DNA of 64,000 nt. Source: Streptomyces sp. TSRI0281 (GTDB lineage Bacteria; Actinomycetota; Actinomycetes; Streptomycetales; Streptomycetaceae). The notes beneath the pieces were generated by a model. The model was not told the origin of the DNA. It saw only the letters and a program-made list of their open reading frames with translations, and made no database searches. Location of the stretch: assembly GCF_001905125.1 (NCBI RefSeq), contig NZ_LWLE01000034.1:124001-188000 (forward strand), given 5' to 3'. The translations under genes and the position numbers were made by a program. Below, one piece after another: positions 7,603-16,106 of the stretch (positions are counted from its first letter, which is position 1; each line of letters opens with the position of its first letter).

Positions 7603-8241
7603 TCAACGAATCAGGTCATCAGCCCCATCCGAGTGCTCACCTGCTAGCCGTGATGTTTCACCGGAGACCGGCGCGCCGGTCGTCATCCGACGGGCCAGTT
7701 CCACTACATGTCCGCGAGTGGTCGGGGTGTCCGCGGCCGGGCCCAGGATCAGGCGGGTGAGCTGGGGGAAGGCCGCGGGGAGTACCGCGATGCCCAGGAG
7801 CGCCAGGAAGGTGTGCGCGGCCCGGGGGTCGGTGGGGGTGTCCGGGGTCGCGGAGAGTTCGGTGATCATGTCCCGGTAGCGGGCGGTGCGTTGCTCCTCG
7901 GCGGGGAGGGTGCCCGTGCCGTAGTGCAGGGCCTCCCACATCATCAGGCGGAGCATGTGCGGGTTCTGCTGGTGGAGGTCGTAGATCCGGCCCGCGTACT
8001 CGGCCGGGTCGCCGGTGGGCGGGCCCAGGAGTGCGGCGTGTTCGGCGAGGGCCTCGGCGACGACCGCCGCGAAGAGCTTTTCCTTGCTGCCGAAGTAGCC
8101 GTAGATGCGTTCCTTGTTGGCGCCCGCCTGCTCGGCGATCCGGTCGACGCGGGCGCCTCCCATCCCGTGGGCGGCGAATTCTTCCCTGGCCGCGGCCAGG
8201 AGGCGGGCGCGGGTTCCTACTGATGCGGCGTGCTGCGACAT
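7603..8241 (-). CDS. TetR/AcrR-family transcriptional regulator
   Basis: 212 residues from ATG 8241. The N-terminal DNA-binding domain is typical: TRARLLAAAREEFAAHGMGG, then RIAEQAGANKERIYGYFGSK around residues 10-55. A ligand-binding helical domain follows (LRLMMWEALHYG, FLALLGIAVLPAAFPQLT). It is divergent from the ketoacyl synthase at 8328 and a perfect inverted repeat at 8257-8280 lies between them, so it most likely represses itself and that gene. The effector is unknown. Confidence 0.88.
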   Translation of the reverse strand: MSQHAASVGTRARLLAAAREEFAAHGMGGARVDRIAEQAGANKERIYGYFGSKEKLFAAVVAEALAEHAALLGPPTGDPAEYAGRIYDLHQQNPHMLRLMMWEALHYGTGTLPAEEQRTARYRDMITELSATPDTPTDPRAAHTFLALLGIAVLPAAFPQLTRLILGPAADTPTTRGHVVELARRMTTGAPVSGETSRLAGEHSDGADDLIR

Positions 8242-8256
8242 GGCACAACCCTACAT

Positions 8257-8280
8257 AGCCAACCATCCGGTTGGTTGGCT
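8257..8280. promoter_or_regulatory. TetR operator palindrome
   Basis: AGCCAACCA (8257-8265) and TGGTTGGCT (8272-8280) with a 6-base centre, located 16 bp from the TetR start and 47 bp before the ketoacyl synthase start. Size and symmetry fit a TetR-type operator covering both divergent promoters. Confidence 0.8.
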
Positions 8281-8327
8281 AGCGTGCTGATCAAGGATCA
8301 CGCTGTCGAACGGGTGGAGGGTGCGCT

Positions 8328-9560
8328 GTGCTGAGGGGCGATGCGGGGGTATGGGTGACCGGGCTCGGAGCGACCACGCCGCTGGGCGGTGATCTCGCCA
8401 CGACGTGGGCGGCGATGCTGGCCGGGGAGAGCGGGGTCGCGGTGCTGCGCGAGGAGTGGGCCGCCGGGCTGCCCGTCCGGCTGGCGGCGCCGATGCGGGT
8501 GGACCCGGCCACCGCGATGAAGCGGACCGAGGCCCGACGGCTGGACCGGTGTGAGCAGGCGGCCCTGGTGAGCGCGCGTCAGGCGTGGGCCGACGCGGCG
8601 CTGTCCGGCGTCGACCCGGAGCGGGTGGCCGTCGTCATCGGTACGGGGGTGGGCGGCGTGCTGTCGTTGCTCGGGCAGGACGACATCCTGGAGGAGTCAG
8701 GGCCGCGCAAGGTGTCCCCGCACACCGTGCCGATGCTGATGGCAAATGGCCCGGCCGCCTGGGTGAGCATCGATCTGGGGGCCCGGGGCGGCGCGCACAC
8801 CCCGGTGAGCGCCTGCGCCTCGGGGGCGGAGGCCCTCGCGTACGGGCTCGATCTGATCCGGCTCGGCCGCGCCGATGTCGTCGTCGCCGGAGGGGCCGAG
8901 GCATGTCTGCACGCGCTGCCGCTGGCGGGCTTCGCGCAGATGCGGGCGCTGTCGACGACGAACGACGACCCGGACCGCGCCTCCCGCCCCTTCGACGCCG
9001 ACCGCGACGGCTTCGTCCTGGGCGAGGGCGCCGCCGTCCTGGTGCTGGAGCGCGCCGAGTTCGCCCGCGCCCGCGGCGCCCGCCCCCACGGCGTCCTCGC
9101 CGGGGCGGCGGTGACGTCCAGCGCCGGGCACATCACCGCATCCGACACCGCCGGACAGGTACGGGCCATGCGCGGGGCATGGGAGTCGGGCGGCCTCGCG
9201 CCCACGGACATCGGCCTCGTCCACGCGCACGCCACCTCCACACCGCAGGGGGACCTCGCGGAGGCGGACGCCCTGGCCGAGGTCCTGGGCGCGCACACCC
9301 CGGTGGTCACCGCGACCAAGTCGATGACCGGCCATCTCCTGGGCGCGTCCGGCGCGTTGGGGGCCGCCGTCACGGTGCTCGCGCTGCGCGACGGGGTCGT
9401 GCCCGCCATCAGGAACCTCGACACGCCCGACCCGGCGATCGGTCACGGCCTCGACCTCGTCATGGCACAGCCCCGCCGGGGCACGTGGACCGCCGGGCTG
9501 GCCAACTCCTTCGGCTTCGGCGGCCACAACGTCTCGCTGGCCTTCACGACGGCACCTTGA
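8328..9560 (+). CDS. Beta-ketoacyl-ACP synthase II-like (KAS) enzyme
   Basis: 410 residues from GTG 8328, with GGAGG about 8 bases upstream. It is a complete FabF-type thiolase fold: VWVTGLGATTPLGG at the N-terminus, active-site Cys163 in HTPVSACASGAEA, His301 in HAHATSTPQGD and His336 in KSMTGHLLGASGA, so the Cys-His-His triad is intact. Such enzymes condense acyl chains with malonyl-ACP. It stands alone, without ACP, ketoreductase or FabD neighbours, so it is not a polyketide cluster. TetR control suggests an inducible fatty-acid role, for example membrane adaptation. Confidence 0.87.
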   Translation: MLRGDAGVWVTGLGATTPLGGDLATTWAAMLAGESGVAVLREEWAAGLPVRLAAPMRVDPATAMKRTEARRLDRCEQAALVSARQAWADAALSGVDPERVAVVIGTGVGGVLSLLGQDDILEESGPRKVSPHTVPMLMANGPAAWVSIDLGARGGAHTPVSACASGAEALAYGLDLIRLGRADVVVAGGAEACLHALPLAGFAQMRALSTTNDDPDRASRPFDADRDGFVLGEGAAVLVLERAEFARARGARPHGVLAGAAVTSSAGHITASDTAGQVRAMRGAWESGGLAPTDIGLVHAHATSTPQGDLAEADALAEVLGAHTPVVTATKSMTGHLLGASGALGAAVTVLALRDGVVPAIRNLDTPDPAIGHGLDLVMAQPRRGTWTAGLANSFGFGGHNVSLAFTTAP

Positions 9561-9591
9561 CGGCGCGGATCCGGGGCGGGCGCCGTCACCG

Positions 9592-9835
9592 CCCGTCGGG
9601 CGTTTGTGGACGGAACCGTTGCGGTGATGGCCGGGGTGCCCTTCCCAGCCTGTCCGGCGCTTGAGGACGAAACGTTGTGGTGGTGGTCGGGAAGCAGCCG
9701 TGTCCGAGGCCGCTTCCCAGCCTGTCCGGCGCTTGAGGACGGAACCCTTGCGGTGGTGGTCCGGAAGCCGCCGTGTCCGAGGCCGGGGTGCCCTTCCCAG
9801 CCCGTCCGGCGATTGAGGACGGAACCCTCGTCCGG
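9592..9835. repeat. Four interspersed-repeat copies between convergent genes
   Basis: The core GTCCGGCGCTTGAGGAC with flanking GGAACC recurs at about 9592-9626 (divergent), 9649-9684, 9718-9754 and 9799-9835, separated by 30-50 bp. The core has short inverted ends (GTCC/GGAC). Related short dispersed intergenic elements are known in Streptomyces chromosomes. No coding is seen in the 9561-9904 gap. Confidence 0.75.
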
Positions 9836-9904
9836 ATCCGCCCCGGACCCAACTGGCCCCTGGGGCCCCGCATCCCGGACAGCCGGAGCCCGGCCGGCGG
9901 CCCG

Positions 9905-10636
9905 CTACCGTACGGCCCGAAGCGCCCGCCGCCGCACCGGCGCGTCACTCCCCTCCGCCGCACCCCCCGCACCCGCCCCCGCACCGGCCGCCACTCCCGC
10001 CTCGCCCAGCAGCCCCGGCAGCTCCGTCAGTGCGTTGATCCGGAAGTCCGCGGTCTCCACGACATCGGGGTGGTCCGCCCACCAGTGCCCGTACGGCCCG
10101 CGCCGCAGATGCGCGGCCCGCAGCCCCGAGGACTTGGCCGGAAACAGGTCGTCGGCCGGATGATCACCGACGTACAGCGTCGACTGCGGCTCCGCCCCCG
10201 ACACCTCCAGCACGCGCGTGAAGAACTCCGGGTCCGGCTTCGACACCCCCCACTCGTCGGACGTGACGACGAGATCCGCGGGCAGGTCCAGCGCCCGCAG
10301 CAGCTCCCCGGCCCGTACCGTCCGGTTGCCCGCGACCACGACGCGGATCCCCAGCGCGCGCAGTTCGGCCAGGGCGGGCCGTACGTCCGGGTAGAGATCC
10401 GACTCGTCCAGGTGCTCGCCGCGTCCCGACGCCGCCCGCGCGAGGTAGGCCTCGGTGACGTCCATGTCGGGGCGCAGGATGCGCAGCGCGTCGGCGCCGT
10501 CCCGGCCCTGGACCACGGCGGCGCCCACCAGCGCGCTGAGTGTGTGCGGCGGGACGCCGAGCCAGTTGGCCCAGGACGCCCAGTAGCGGTCGTCGCGTAC
10601 GAGGGTCTCGCCGATGTCGAACACGATCGTTTCCAT
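9905..10636 (-). CDS. HAD-superfamily hydrolase
   Basis: 243 residues from ATG 10636. Motif I is FDIGETLV (Asp nucleophile; the second Asp of the usual DxDxT is Gly), motif II is VVVAGNR, the conserved Lys is in GVSKPDPEFF, and motif III/IV is YVGDHPADDLFPA, which gives the magnesium ligands. This is the phosphoglycolate-phosphatase-like group; the substrate cannot be read. The C-terminus ends in a low-complexity Ala/Gly stretch that runs towards the repeat region. It is divergent from fbiC with 163 bp between them. Confidence 0.83.
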   Translation of the reverse strand: METIVFDIGETLVRDDRYWASWANWLGVPPHTLSALVGAAVVQGRDGADALRILRPDMDVTEAYLARAASGRGEHLDESDLYPDVRPALAELRALGIRVVVAGNRTVRAGELLRALDLPADLVVTSDEWGVSKPDPEFFTRVLEVSGAEPQSTLYVGDHPADDLFPAKSSGLRAAHLRRGPYGHWWADHPDVVETADFRINALTELPGLLGEAGVAAGAGAGAGGAAEGSDAPVRRRALRAVR

Positions 10637-10799
10637 CACCGTCCCGACCCTACGGGCGCGTCGGCCGCGCGAAGGGTCTCATTCGGTGAGTCGGCCCGGA
10701 CGAGTGAGAGTGGGCTCCGTACCGAGGACCGGGTTCCCGCCCGCCGGCCCGAAGGAGGCCGTGGTCCGGTTCGTGTGCCTCGCTCGTATGCTCGGGTCC

Positions 10800-13382
10800 A
10801 TGACCGATCCTCAGAGCGGACGCCCCACCACCAACGCCATGCGGCGCGCGCTCAAACGGGCCCGTGACGGTGTCGCCCTCGATGTGACCGAGGCCGCCGT
10901 ACTCCTCCAGGCGCGCGGCGACGATCTGACGGACCTCTCCGCGTCCGCCGCCCGGGTGCGGGACGCGGGCCTTCAGGCGGCCGGTCGGCCGGGCGTCATC
11001 ACGTACTCGCGCAAGGTCTTCATCCCGCTGACCCGGCTCTGCCGTGACAAGTGCCACTACTGCACCTTCGTCACCGTGCCGGGCAAGCTCCGCCGCGAGG
11101 GCCACGGGATGTTTCTGTCTCCCGACGAGGTCCTGGCCATCGCCCGCGAGGGCGCGGCCATGGGATGCAAGGAAGCGCTGTTCACCCTGGGCGACCGGCC
11201 CGAGGACCGCTGGCCCGAGGCGCGCGAGTGGCTGGAGGCCGAGGGGTACGACGACACCCTCGCGTACGTACGGGCCATGGCGATCCGGGTCCTGGAGGAG
11301 ACCGGGCTGCTGCCCCACCTCAACCCGGGCGTCATGACCTGGACCGACCTCCAGCGGCTCAAGCCCGTCGCCCCGTCCATGGGGATGATGCTGGAGACGA
11401 CGGCGACCCGCCTGTGGTCCGAGCCGGGCGGCCCGCACCACGGCTCCCCGGACAAGGAACCGGCCGTACGGCTGCGCGTCCTGGAGGACGCGGGCCGCTC
11501 CAACGTCCCGTTCACCACCGGCATCCTCATCGGGATCGGTGAGACGTACGAGGAGCGCGCGGACTCCCTCTTCGAGCTGCGCAAGACGGCCCGCGCCTAC
11601 CACGGCATCCAGGAGATCATCGTCCAGAACTTCCGCGCCAAGCCGGACACGGCGATGCGCGGCATGCCGGACGCCGAGCTGGAGGAACTGGCGGCGGCCA
11701 TCGCCGTGGGCCGCCACATCCTCGGCCCCTCGGCCCGCATCCAGGCCCCGCCGAATCTGGTGGACGCCGAGTACGCGCTGCTCATCGGCGCCGGGATCGA
11801 CGACTGGGGCGGTGTCTCGCCCCTCACGCCCGACCATGTGAACCCCGAACGCCCCTGGCCGCTCATCGACGAACTGGCGGCCAGGACAGCCGAGTCGGGC
11901 TTCACGCTCCGCGAACGTCTGACTATCTACCCGGAGTTCGTCCAGCGCGACGAACCGTGGCTGGACCCCCGCCTCGTCCCGCACGTCCGCGCCCTGGCGG
12001 ACCCGGAGACGGGCCTCGCCCGCGAGGGCGCGATCCCCACCGGCCTGCCCTGGCAGGAACCGGACGAGGGCTTCAACGCCACCGGCCGTACCGACCTGCA
12101 CCGCACCATCGACACCGAGGGCCGTACCGGCGACCGCCGCGACGACTTCGACGAGGTGTACGGGGACTGGGAGGCGCTCCGCGAGGCGGCCGCCCCCGGG
12201 ATGGTGCCGTCCCGCATCGACGCCGATGTACGCCAGGCGCTCGGGCAGGCCGCCGACGACCCCACGAAGCTCACCGACGACCAGGCCCTCGCCCTGCTCC
12301 ACGCGGACGGCCCGGCGCTCGACGAGCTGTGCCGGATCGCGGACGCGCTGCGCCGGGACGTGGTCGGCGACGACGTCACGTACATCGTCACGCGGAACAT
12401 CAACTTCACCAACGTCTGCTACACCGGCTGCCGTTTCTGCGCCTTCGCCCAGCGGCGCACCGACGCCGACGCGTACACCCTCTCCCTGGACCAGGTCGCC
12501 GACCGGGCGGCCCAGGCGTGGGACGTCGGCGCGGTCGAGGTCTGCATGCAGGGCGGCATCCACCCGGACCTGCCCGGCACGGCGTACTTCGACATCGCAC
12601 GGGCGGTGCGCGAACGCGTCCCCGGTATACATGTGCATGCCTTCTCGCCCATGGAGGTCGTCAACGGCGCGACCCGCACCGGGATGTCCATCCGCGACTG
12701 GCTGATCGCCGCGAAGGAGGCCGGGCTCGGCTCGATCCCCGGCACGGCGGCGGAGATCCTGGACGACGAGGTCCGCTGGATCCTCACCAAGGGCAAGCTC
12801 CCCACCGCCACCTGGCTGGAGGTCATCAGGACGGCCCACGAGGTGGGCCTGCGGTCGTCCTCCACCATGATGTACGGCCATGTCGACCAGCCCCGCCACT
12901 GGCTCGGCCACCTCCGGACGCTGGCCAACCTCCAGCAGGAGACGGGCGGTTTCACGGAGTTCGTGACCCTGCCCTTCATTCACACCAACGCCCCGGTCTA
13001 CCTGGCGGGCATCGCCCGCCCCGGCCCCACCGACCGCGACAACAGGGCCGTCACCGCGATGGCCCGCCTGCTGCTCCACCCGCACATCACCAACATCCAG
13101 ACGAGCTGGGTGAAGCTCGGCGCGGAGGGTGCGGCGGAGATGCTCCGCTCGGGTGCGAACGACCTGGGCGGCACGTTGATGGAGGAGACCATCTCCCGTA
13201 TGGCGGGGTCGAGTTACGGCTCGTACCGTTCCGTCCAGGACCTGGTCGCCATCGCCGACCTGACCGGTCGCCCGGCGCGCCCGCGCACGACGCTGTACGG
13301 CGAGGTCCCGGCGGAGCGCGTCACGGCCGCCGCCGCGTCGGACGGCCATCTGCCGGAGCTGCTGCCGGTGCTGCCGAGCTGA
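10800..13382 (+). CDS. fbiC: FO synthase (7,8-didemethyl-8-hydroxy-5-deazariboflavin synthase)
   Basis: 860 residues from ATG 10800; the frame is open further upstream but homology begins here. It is a fusion of two radical-SAM halves. The CofG-like half carries CRDKCHYCTF (Cys81, 85, 88) and the CofH-like half carries CYTGCRFCAF (Cys540, 544, 547), each binding a 4Fe-4S cluster. Together they join the ribityl-diaminouracil precursor and tyrosine to give FO, the chromophore of coenzyme F420. The bifunctional form is typical of actinobacteria. It is a single gene, closed by the strong terminator at 13406-13445. Confidence 0.96.
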   Translation: MTDPQSGRPTTNAMRRALKRARDGVALDVTEAAVLLQARGDDLTDLSASAARVRDAGLQAAGRPGVITYSRKVFIPLTRLCRDKCHYCTFVTVPGKLRREGHGMFLSPDEVLAIAREGAAMGCKEALFTLGDRPEDRWPEAREWLEAEGYDDTLAYVRAMAIRVLEETGLLPHLNPGVMTWTDLQRLKPVAPSMGMMLETTATRLWSEPGGPHHGSPDKEPAVRLRVLEDAGRSNVPFTTGILIGIGETYEERADSLFELRKTARAYHGIQEIIVQNFRAKPDTAMRGMPDAELEELAAAIAVGRHILGPSARIQAPPNLVDAEYALLIGAGIDDWGGVSPLTPDHVNPERPWPLIDELAARTAESGFTLRERLTIYPEFVQRDEPWLDPRLVPHVRALADPETGLAREGAIPTGLPWQEPDEGFNATGRTDLHRTIDTEGRTGDRRDDFDEVYGDWEALREAAAPGMVPSRIDADVRQALGQAADDPTKLTDDQALALLHADGPALDELCRIADALRRDVVGDDVTYIVTRNINFTNVCYTGCRFCAFAQRRTDADAYTLSLDQVADRAAQAWDVGAVEVCMQGGIHPDLPGTAYFDIARAVRERVPGIHVHAFSPMEVVNGATRTGMSIRDWLIAAKEAGLGSIPGTAAEILDDEVRWILTKGKLPTATWLEVIRTAHEVGLRSSSTMMYGHVDQPRHWLGHLRTLANLQQETGGFTEFVTLPFIHTNAPVYLAGIARPGPTDRDNRAVTAMARLLLHPHITNIQTSWVKLGAEGAAEMLRSGANDLGGTLMEETISRMAGSSYGSYRSVQDLVAIADLTGRPARPRTTLYGEVPAERVTAAAASDGHLPELLPVLPS

Positions 13383-13405
13383 GGACGGAGCTCCCGTACG
13401 GCTCC

Positions 13406-13445
13406 GCCCGGTGGCCGGCCGCACGGCTGCGGCCGGCCACCGGGC
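13406..13445 (+). terminator. Strong hairpin terminator of fbiC
   Basis: 17-bp perfect arms at 13406-13422 and 13429-13445 (GGTGGCCGGCCGC and its complement) with a 6-base loop, 24 bp after the fbiC stop. Confidence 0.85.
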
Positions 13446-13502
13446 GATGACCCTCTGTCCCAGGGGCCGGCCTCCGGGCACGGCCGGGGCGGAGAGGAAC
13501 GG

Positions 13503-13808
13503 TCACTCCTCCGGCAGTTCCACGATCACCAGCGTGCCGCGGCTTCCGGGGCGGACCGCGTGGGGGGTTCCCGCCGCCACCAGGTACAGCTCGCCCGCCC
13601 GCGCCGGCACCGGCCGGCCGTCCACCTCCAGCTCCAGCAGGCCGTCGAGGACCAGCAGTGCCTCGGCGGCTCCGTGGCGCTCCTCCTCGACCGGCAGTTC
13701 GTCCATGCGCAGGACCTTCACGCAGGCCGCCCCCACCAGCCCGAGCCGGTGCGAACTCCACGCCGCCGGCAGACCGGCTGCCGTCTCCGCAAGGTCGACC
13801 ACACTCAT
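13503..13808 (-). CDS. Small cupin-domain protein
   Basis: 101 residues from ATG 13808 with a good GGGAGAGG site. A single beta-barrel cupin is visible: HGAAEALLVLDGLLELEVDG as motif 1 region and AGELYLVAAGTPHAVRPGS as motif 2, keeping the second-motif His. Single-domain cupins of this size usually bind a metal or small ligand; activity is unknown. The neighbours give no pathway. Confidence 0.8.
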   Translation of the reverse strand: MSVVDLAETAAGLPAAWSSHRLGLVGAACVKVLRMDELPVEEERHGAAEALLVLDGLLELEVDGRPVPARAGELYLVAAGTPHAVRPGSRGTLVIVELPEE

Positions 13809-13992
13809 GGCACACCTCTCCCTCGGGCCCGGTCGGTCATAGCCGAACGGGCCCGTACAACAAGGCCAATGGATGCTTGAACGCTAGCTGACCAGGGAAA
13901 ACAAGTGGTCGACCGTTGGGTAAAGCCTGCCGTGACTGCCGTGACTGCCGTGGCTGCCGTGGCCTTCGGGCCGAAGCCGCCCCCGGCCCGGA

Positions 13993-15351
13993 TCAGCCGA
14001 TCCGGCGGTCGCGACCCGCGAGCAGACCGGCCGCGAGCTGGGGAAGCATGAGCAGGCTCATGAAGAGCAGGGGCGTGCGCCAGCTGCCGGTGTGCTGGTA
14101 GAGGGCGCCGACCAGCACGGGGCCGGGGATCGACAGCAGATAGCCGGTGCTCTGCGCGAAGGCCGACAGCCGGATCACCGCCGCACCGTCCCGGCCCCGC
14201 ATGCCGATCATCGTCAGAGCCAGCGGGAACGAGGAGTTGGCGACGCCGAGCAGGACGGCCCACAGCCACGGCGCGGTGGCCGGTGCGGCCCAGAGCCCGG
14301 TGTATCCGGCCAGTCCGAACACCCCGATGGTCACCGCGATCCCGCTCTGGCCGCGCAGTCCTCCGGCGGCGGCGGACAGGGCGAAGGACAGGGGGATGCC
14401 GAGTACGGAGGTGAGGGCGAACAGCAGACCGGCGGTTCCGGCGGAGAGACCGGCGTCGCGGTAGATCTGCGGCAGCCAGCCGATGACGACGTACGCCGCG
14501 GTGGCTTGCAGCCCGAAGTAGACGGCGAGTGCCCAGGCGGTCGGGTTACGGGTGAGCGGCGCGCGGGGCTCGGGGCCGGACGCGGGGTTGGGCGCGGGGT
14601 CCGGTGAGGCGCCCCGTGCGGGGTTGGGCGAGGCTTCCCGCGCAGGGTCCGGCGAGGCTTCCCGCGCAGGGTTGGTCGCGGGGTCCGGCGCGAAGTCAGG
14701 TGCGGTGGCGCGGGCGTGCGGCGGTCGGGCGGGTGATCGGGCGAGGGCGAGCCATGGCGGTACGGCGAGAGCGGCGGGAGCGGCCCAGACCGCGAGGCCG
14801 ATGCGCCAGTCGCCGCCGAAGACCTGGGCCACGGGGACGGTGAGAGCGGCGGCGGCGGACGCGCCCAGGTTGAGGGCCATGGCGTAGAGGCCGGTCATCA
14901 TGCCGACCCGTTCCGGGAAGCGTTCCTTGACCACGGCGGGCAGCAGCACATTGGCCACCGCGATCCCGGCGAGCGCGAGGGCGGTGGCCCCGATGAACGA
15001 GACGGCGCCCGTCGTGAAGGGGCGCAGCGCCAGACCGATAGCGGCCGCTGCCAGGCCCGCGGTGATGACCGGGCCGGGCCCGTACCGGCGGGCCGGACGG
15101 GGCGCGAGAAAGCCGACCAGTGCGAAGCAGGCCGCGGGTACGGAGGTGAGGACTCCGGCGACACCGGCACTCACCCCGAGGCCCGCCCGGACCTCTTCGA
15201 GCACCGGGCCGAGGCTGGTGACCGCGGGCCGGAGGTTGACCGCGGCCAGCAGCAGGGCGACGACCGCGGCACACTGCCCGACGGTGGCGGCGCGTGCCGG
15301 GCCCCGCCGCTTCCGCACGCGGTGCGGGTCCACCACTTCGTCGTTCGCCAT
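13993..15351 (-). CDS. MFS transporter, CynX/NimT type
   Basis: 452 residues from ATG 15351 with about 12 membrane segments and the CynX-family start (LLLAAVNLRPAVTSLGPVL) and C-half (AFAQSTGYLLSIPGPVLVGAL). The central cytoplasmic loop is expanded by about 40 residues of an 8-residue repeat (NPAREASP/DPAREASP) encoded by a 24-bp tandem repeat at 14577-14690. Family members move cyanate, nitroimidazoles or other small anions; the substrate is unknown. It is divergent from a MarR gene across a very regular palindromic operator, so it is very likely under MarR control. Confidence 0.85.
   Translation of the reverse strand: MANDEVVDPHRVRKRRGPARAATVGQCAAVVALLLAAVNLRPAVTSLGPVLEEVRAGLGVSAGVAGVLTSVPAACFALVGFLAPRPARRYGPGPVITAGLAAAAIGLALRPFTTGAVSFIGATALALAGIAVANVLLPAVVKERFPERVGMMTGLYAMALNLGASAAAALTVPVAQVFGGDWRIGLAVWAAPAALAVPPWLALARSPARPPHARATAPDFAPDPATNPAREASPDPAREASPNPARGASPDPAPNPASGPEPRAPLTRNPTAWALAVYFGLQATAAYVVIGWLPQIYRDAGLSAGTAGLLFALTSVLGIPLSFALSAAAGGLRGQSGIAVTIGVFGLAGYTGLWAAPATAPWLWAVLLGVANSSFPLALTMIGMRGRDGAAVIRLSAFAQSTGYLLSIPGPVLVGALYQHTGSWRTPLLFMSLLMLPQLAAGLLAGRDRRIG
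14577..14690. repeat. 24-bp in-frame tandem repeat inside the MFS gene
   Basis: About four imperfect units (core GCGAGGCTTCCCGCGCAGGG) encode the Pro/Ala/Glu/Ser loop between the two six-helix halves of the transporter. Length variation between strains would be expected without loss of frame. Confidence 0.7.
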
Positions 15352-15444
15352 GCCGACGCCTTCCTTCGGGGACGGGACGGGTCCGCGCCCGTCGGAGTGG
15401 GGCCGGGCCGTAGTCGGAGCGCCCGAGACCCCAGGGAGAACTAC

Positions 15445-15498
15445 CTTCCATGGAAGTAACTATACCTTCCATGGAAGGTATAGTTACTTCCATGGAAG
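15445..15498. promoter_or_regulatory. Triple-box perfect palindrome, MarR operator
   Basis: Three identical 12-bp palindromes CTTCCATGGAAG lie at 15445-15456, 15466-15477 and 15487-15498. The two 9-bp spacers (TAACTATAC and GTATAGTTA) are reverse complements of each other, so all 54 bp form one perfect palindrome centred in the middle box. It lies between the divergent MFS and MarR genes, and the third box contains the most likely MarR start codon (ATG 15492). It should bind MarR dimers cooperatively and repress both genes. Confidence 0.9.
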
Positions 15499-16016
15499 AG
15501 CAGCAGGCAGCCGATCAGGTGGCCCGTGTCCAGGCCGAGTGGCGGCGGGAGCGGCCGGATCTCGATGTGAGCCCGCAGGCCGTCATCGGCCGGCTCCATC
15601 GTGTCGCCCGCGCCCTCACCCAGGAACTCTGCGTCGTCTATGCCCGCTACGGCCTGAGCGAGGGCGAGTTCGACGTCCTGGCGGCGCTGCGCCGCGCGGG
15701 CGCGCCCTTCGAGCGGGCCCCTGGTCTGCTGGCCGCCCACACGATGGTGACGACCGGCGCCATGACGAAACGGATCGACCGGCTGCAACGGGCGGGGCTG
15801 GTCACCCGCCGGACCAGCGATGCCGACGGACGCGGTCGCGTCGTCGCGCTCACCGACGCCGGACGCGAGCTCATCGACCAGGCTTTCACCGAGCACATCC
15901 ACAACGAGCACCGCCTCCTGGCGGAACTCACCCCACAGGAGGCCGCGGGCCTCGAAACGCTCCTGACCGCTTGGCTGGCCCGCATCGAACCGGCCCGCCG
16001 GTCACCCGGCCTCTAG
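15492..16016 (+). CDS. MarR-family transcriptional regulator
   Basis: 174 residues from ATG 15492 (MEEQQAADQVARVQAEWRRE). In-frame ATGs at 15450 and 15471 lie inside the operator and would add operator-encoded residues, so the last ATG is preferred; no Shine-Dalgarno is visible and the mRNA may be leaderless. The winged-helix core is clear: GLSEGEFDVLAALRRAG, TTGAMTKRIDRLQRAGLVTR and the wing SDADGRGRVVALTDAGREL. It probably represses the divergent MFS transporter and itself, released by the transported compound. Confidence 0.87.
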   Translation: MEEQQAADQVARVQAEWRRERPDLDVSPQAVIGRLHRVARALTQELCVVYARYGLSEGEFDVLAALRRAGAPFERAPGLLAAHTMVTTGAMTKRIDRLQRAGLVTRRTSDADGRGRVVALTDAGRELIDQAFTEHIHNEHRLLAELTPQEAAGLETLLTAWLARIEPARRSPGL

Positions 16017-16106
16017 CGAAGCCCCCGGCGCGCCCGGCTGTCGGCCCGCCCGGCCCTTGGCGCCTCCGGCCCCGGCGCGCCCAGTCCCCGCGCGTCCCAG
16101 CACACC

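Noticed and set aside
8328..9560. Biosynthetic (polyketide) gene cluster around the ketoacyl synthase
   Set aside because: No chain-length factor, ACP, ketoreductase or tailoring genes nearby; the acyl-CoA synthetase at 58 kb is unrelated by position.
9592..9835. Possible CRISPR array
   Set aside because: Copies are unequal in length and spacing, and the units diverge; the pattern fits interspersed intergenic repeats instead.
10650..13481. Long minus-strand frame over fbiC
   Set aside because: Antisense shadow caused by high GC at third codon positions; fbiC has both radical-SAM motifs.
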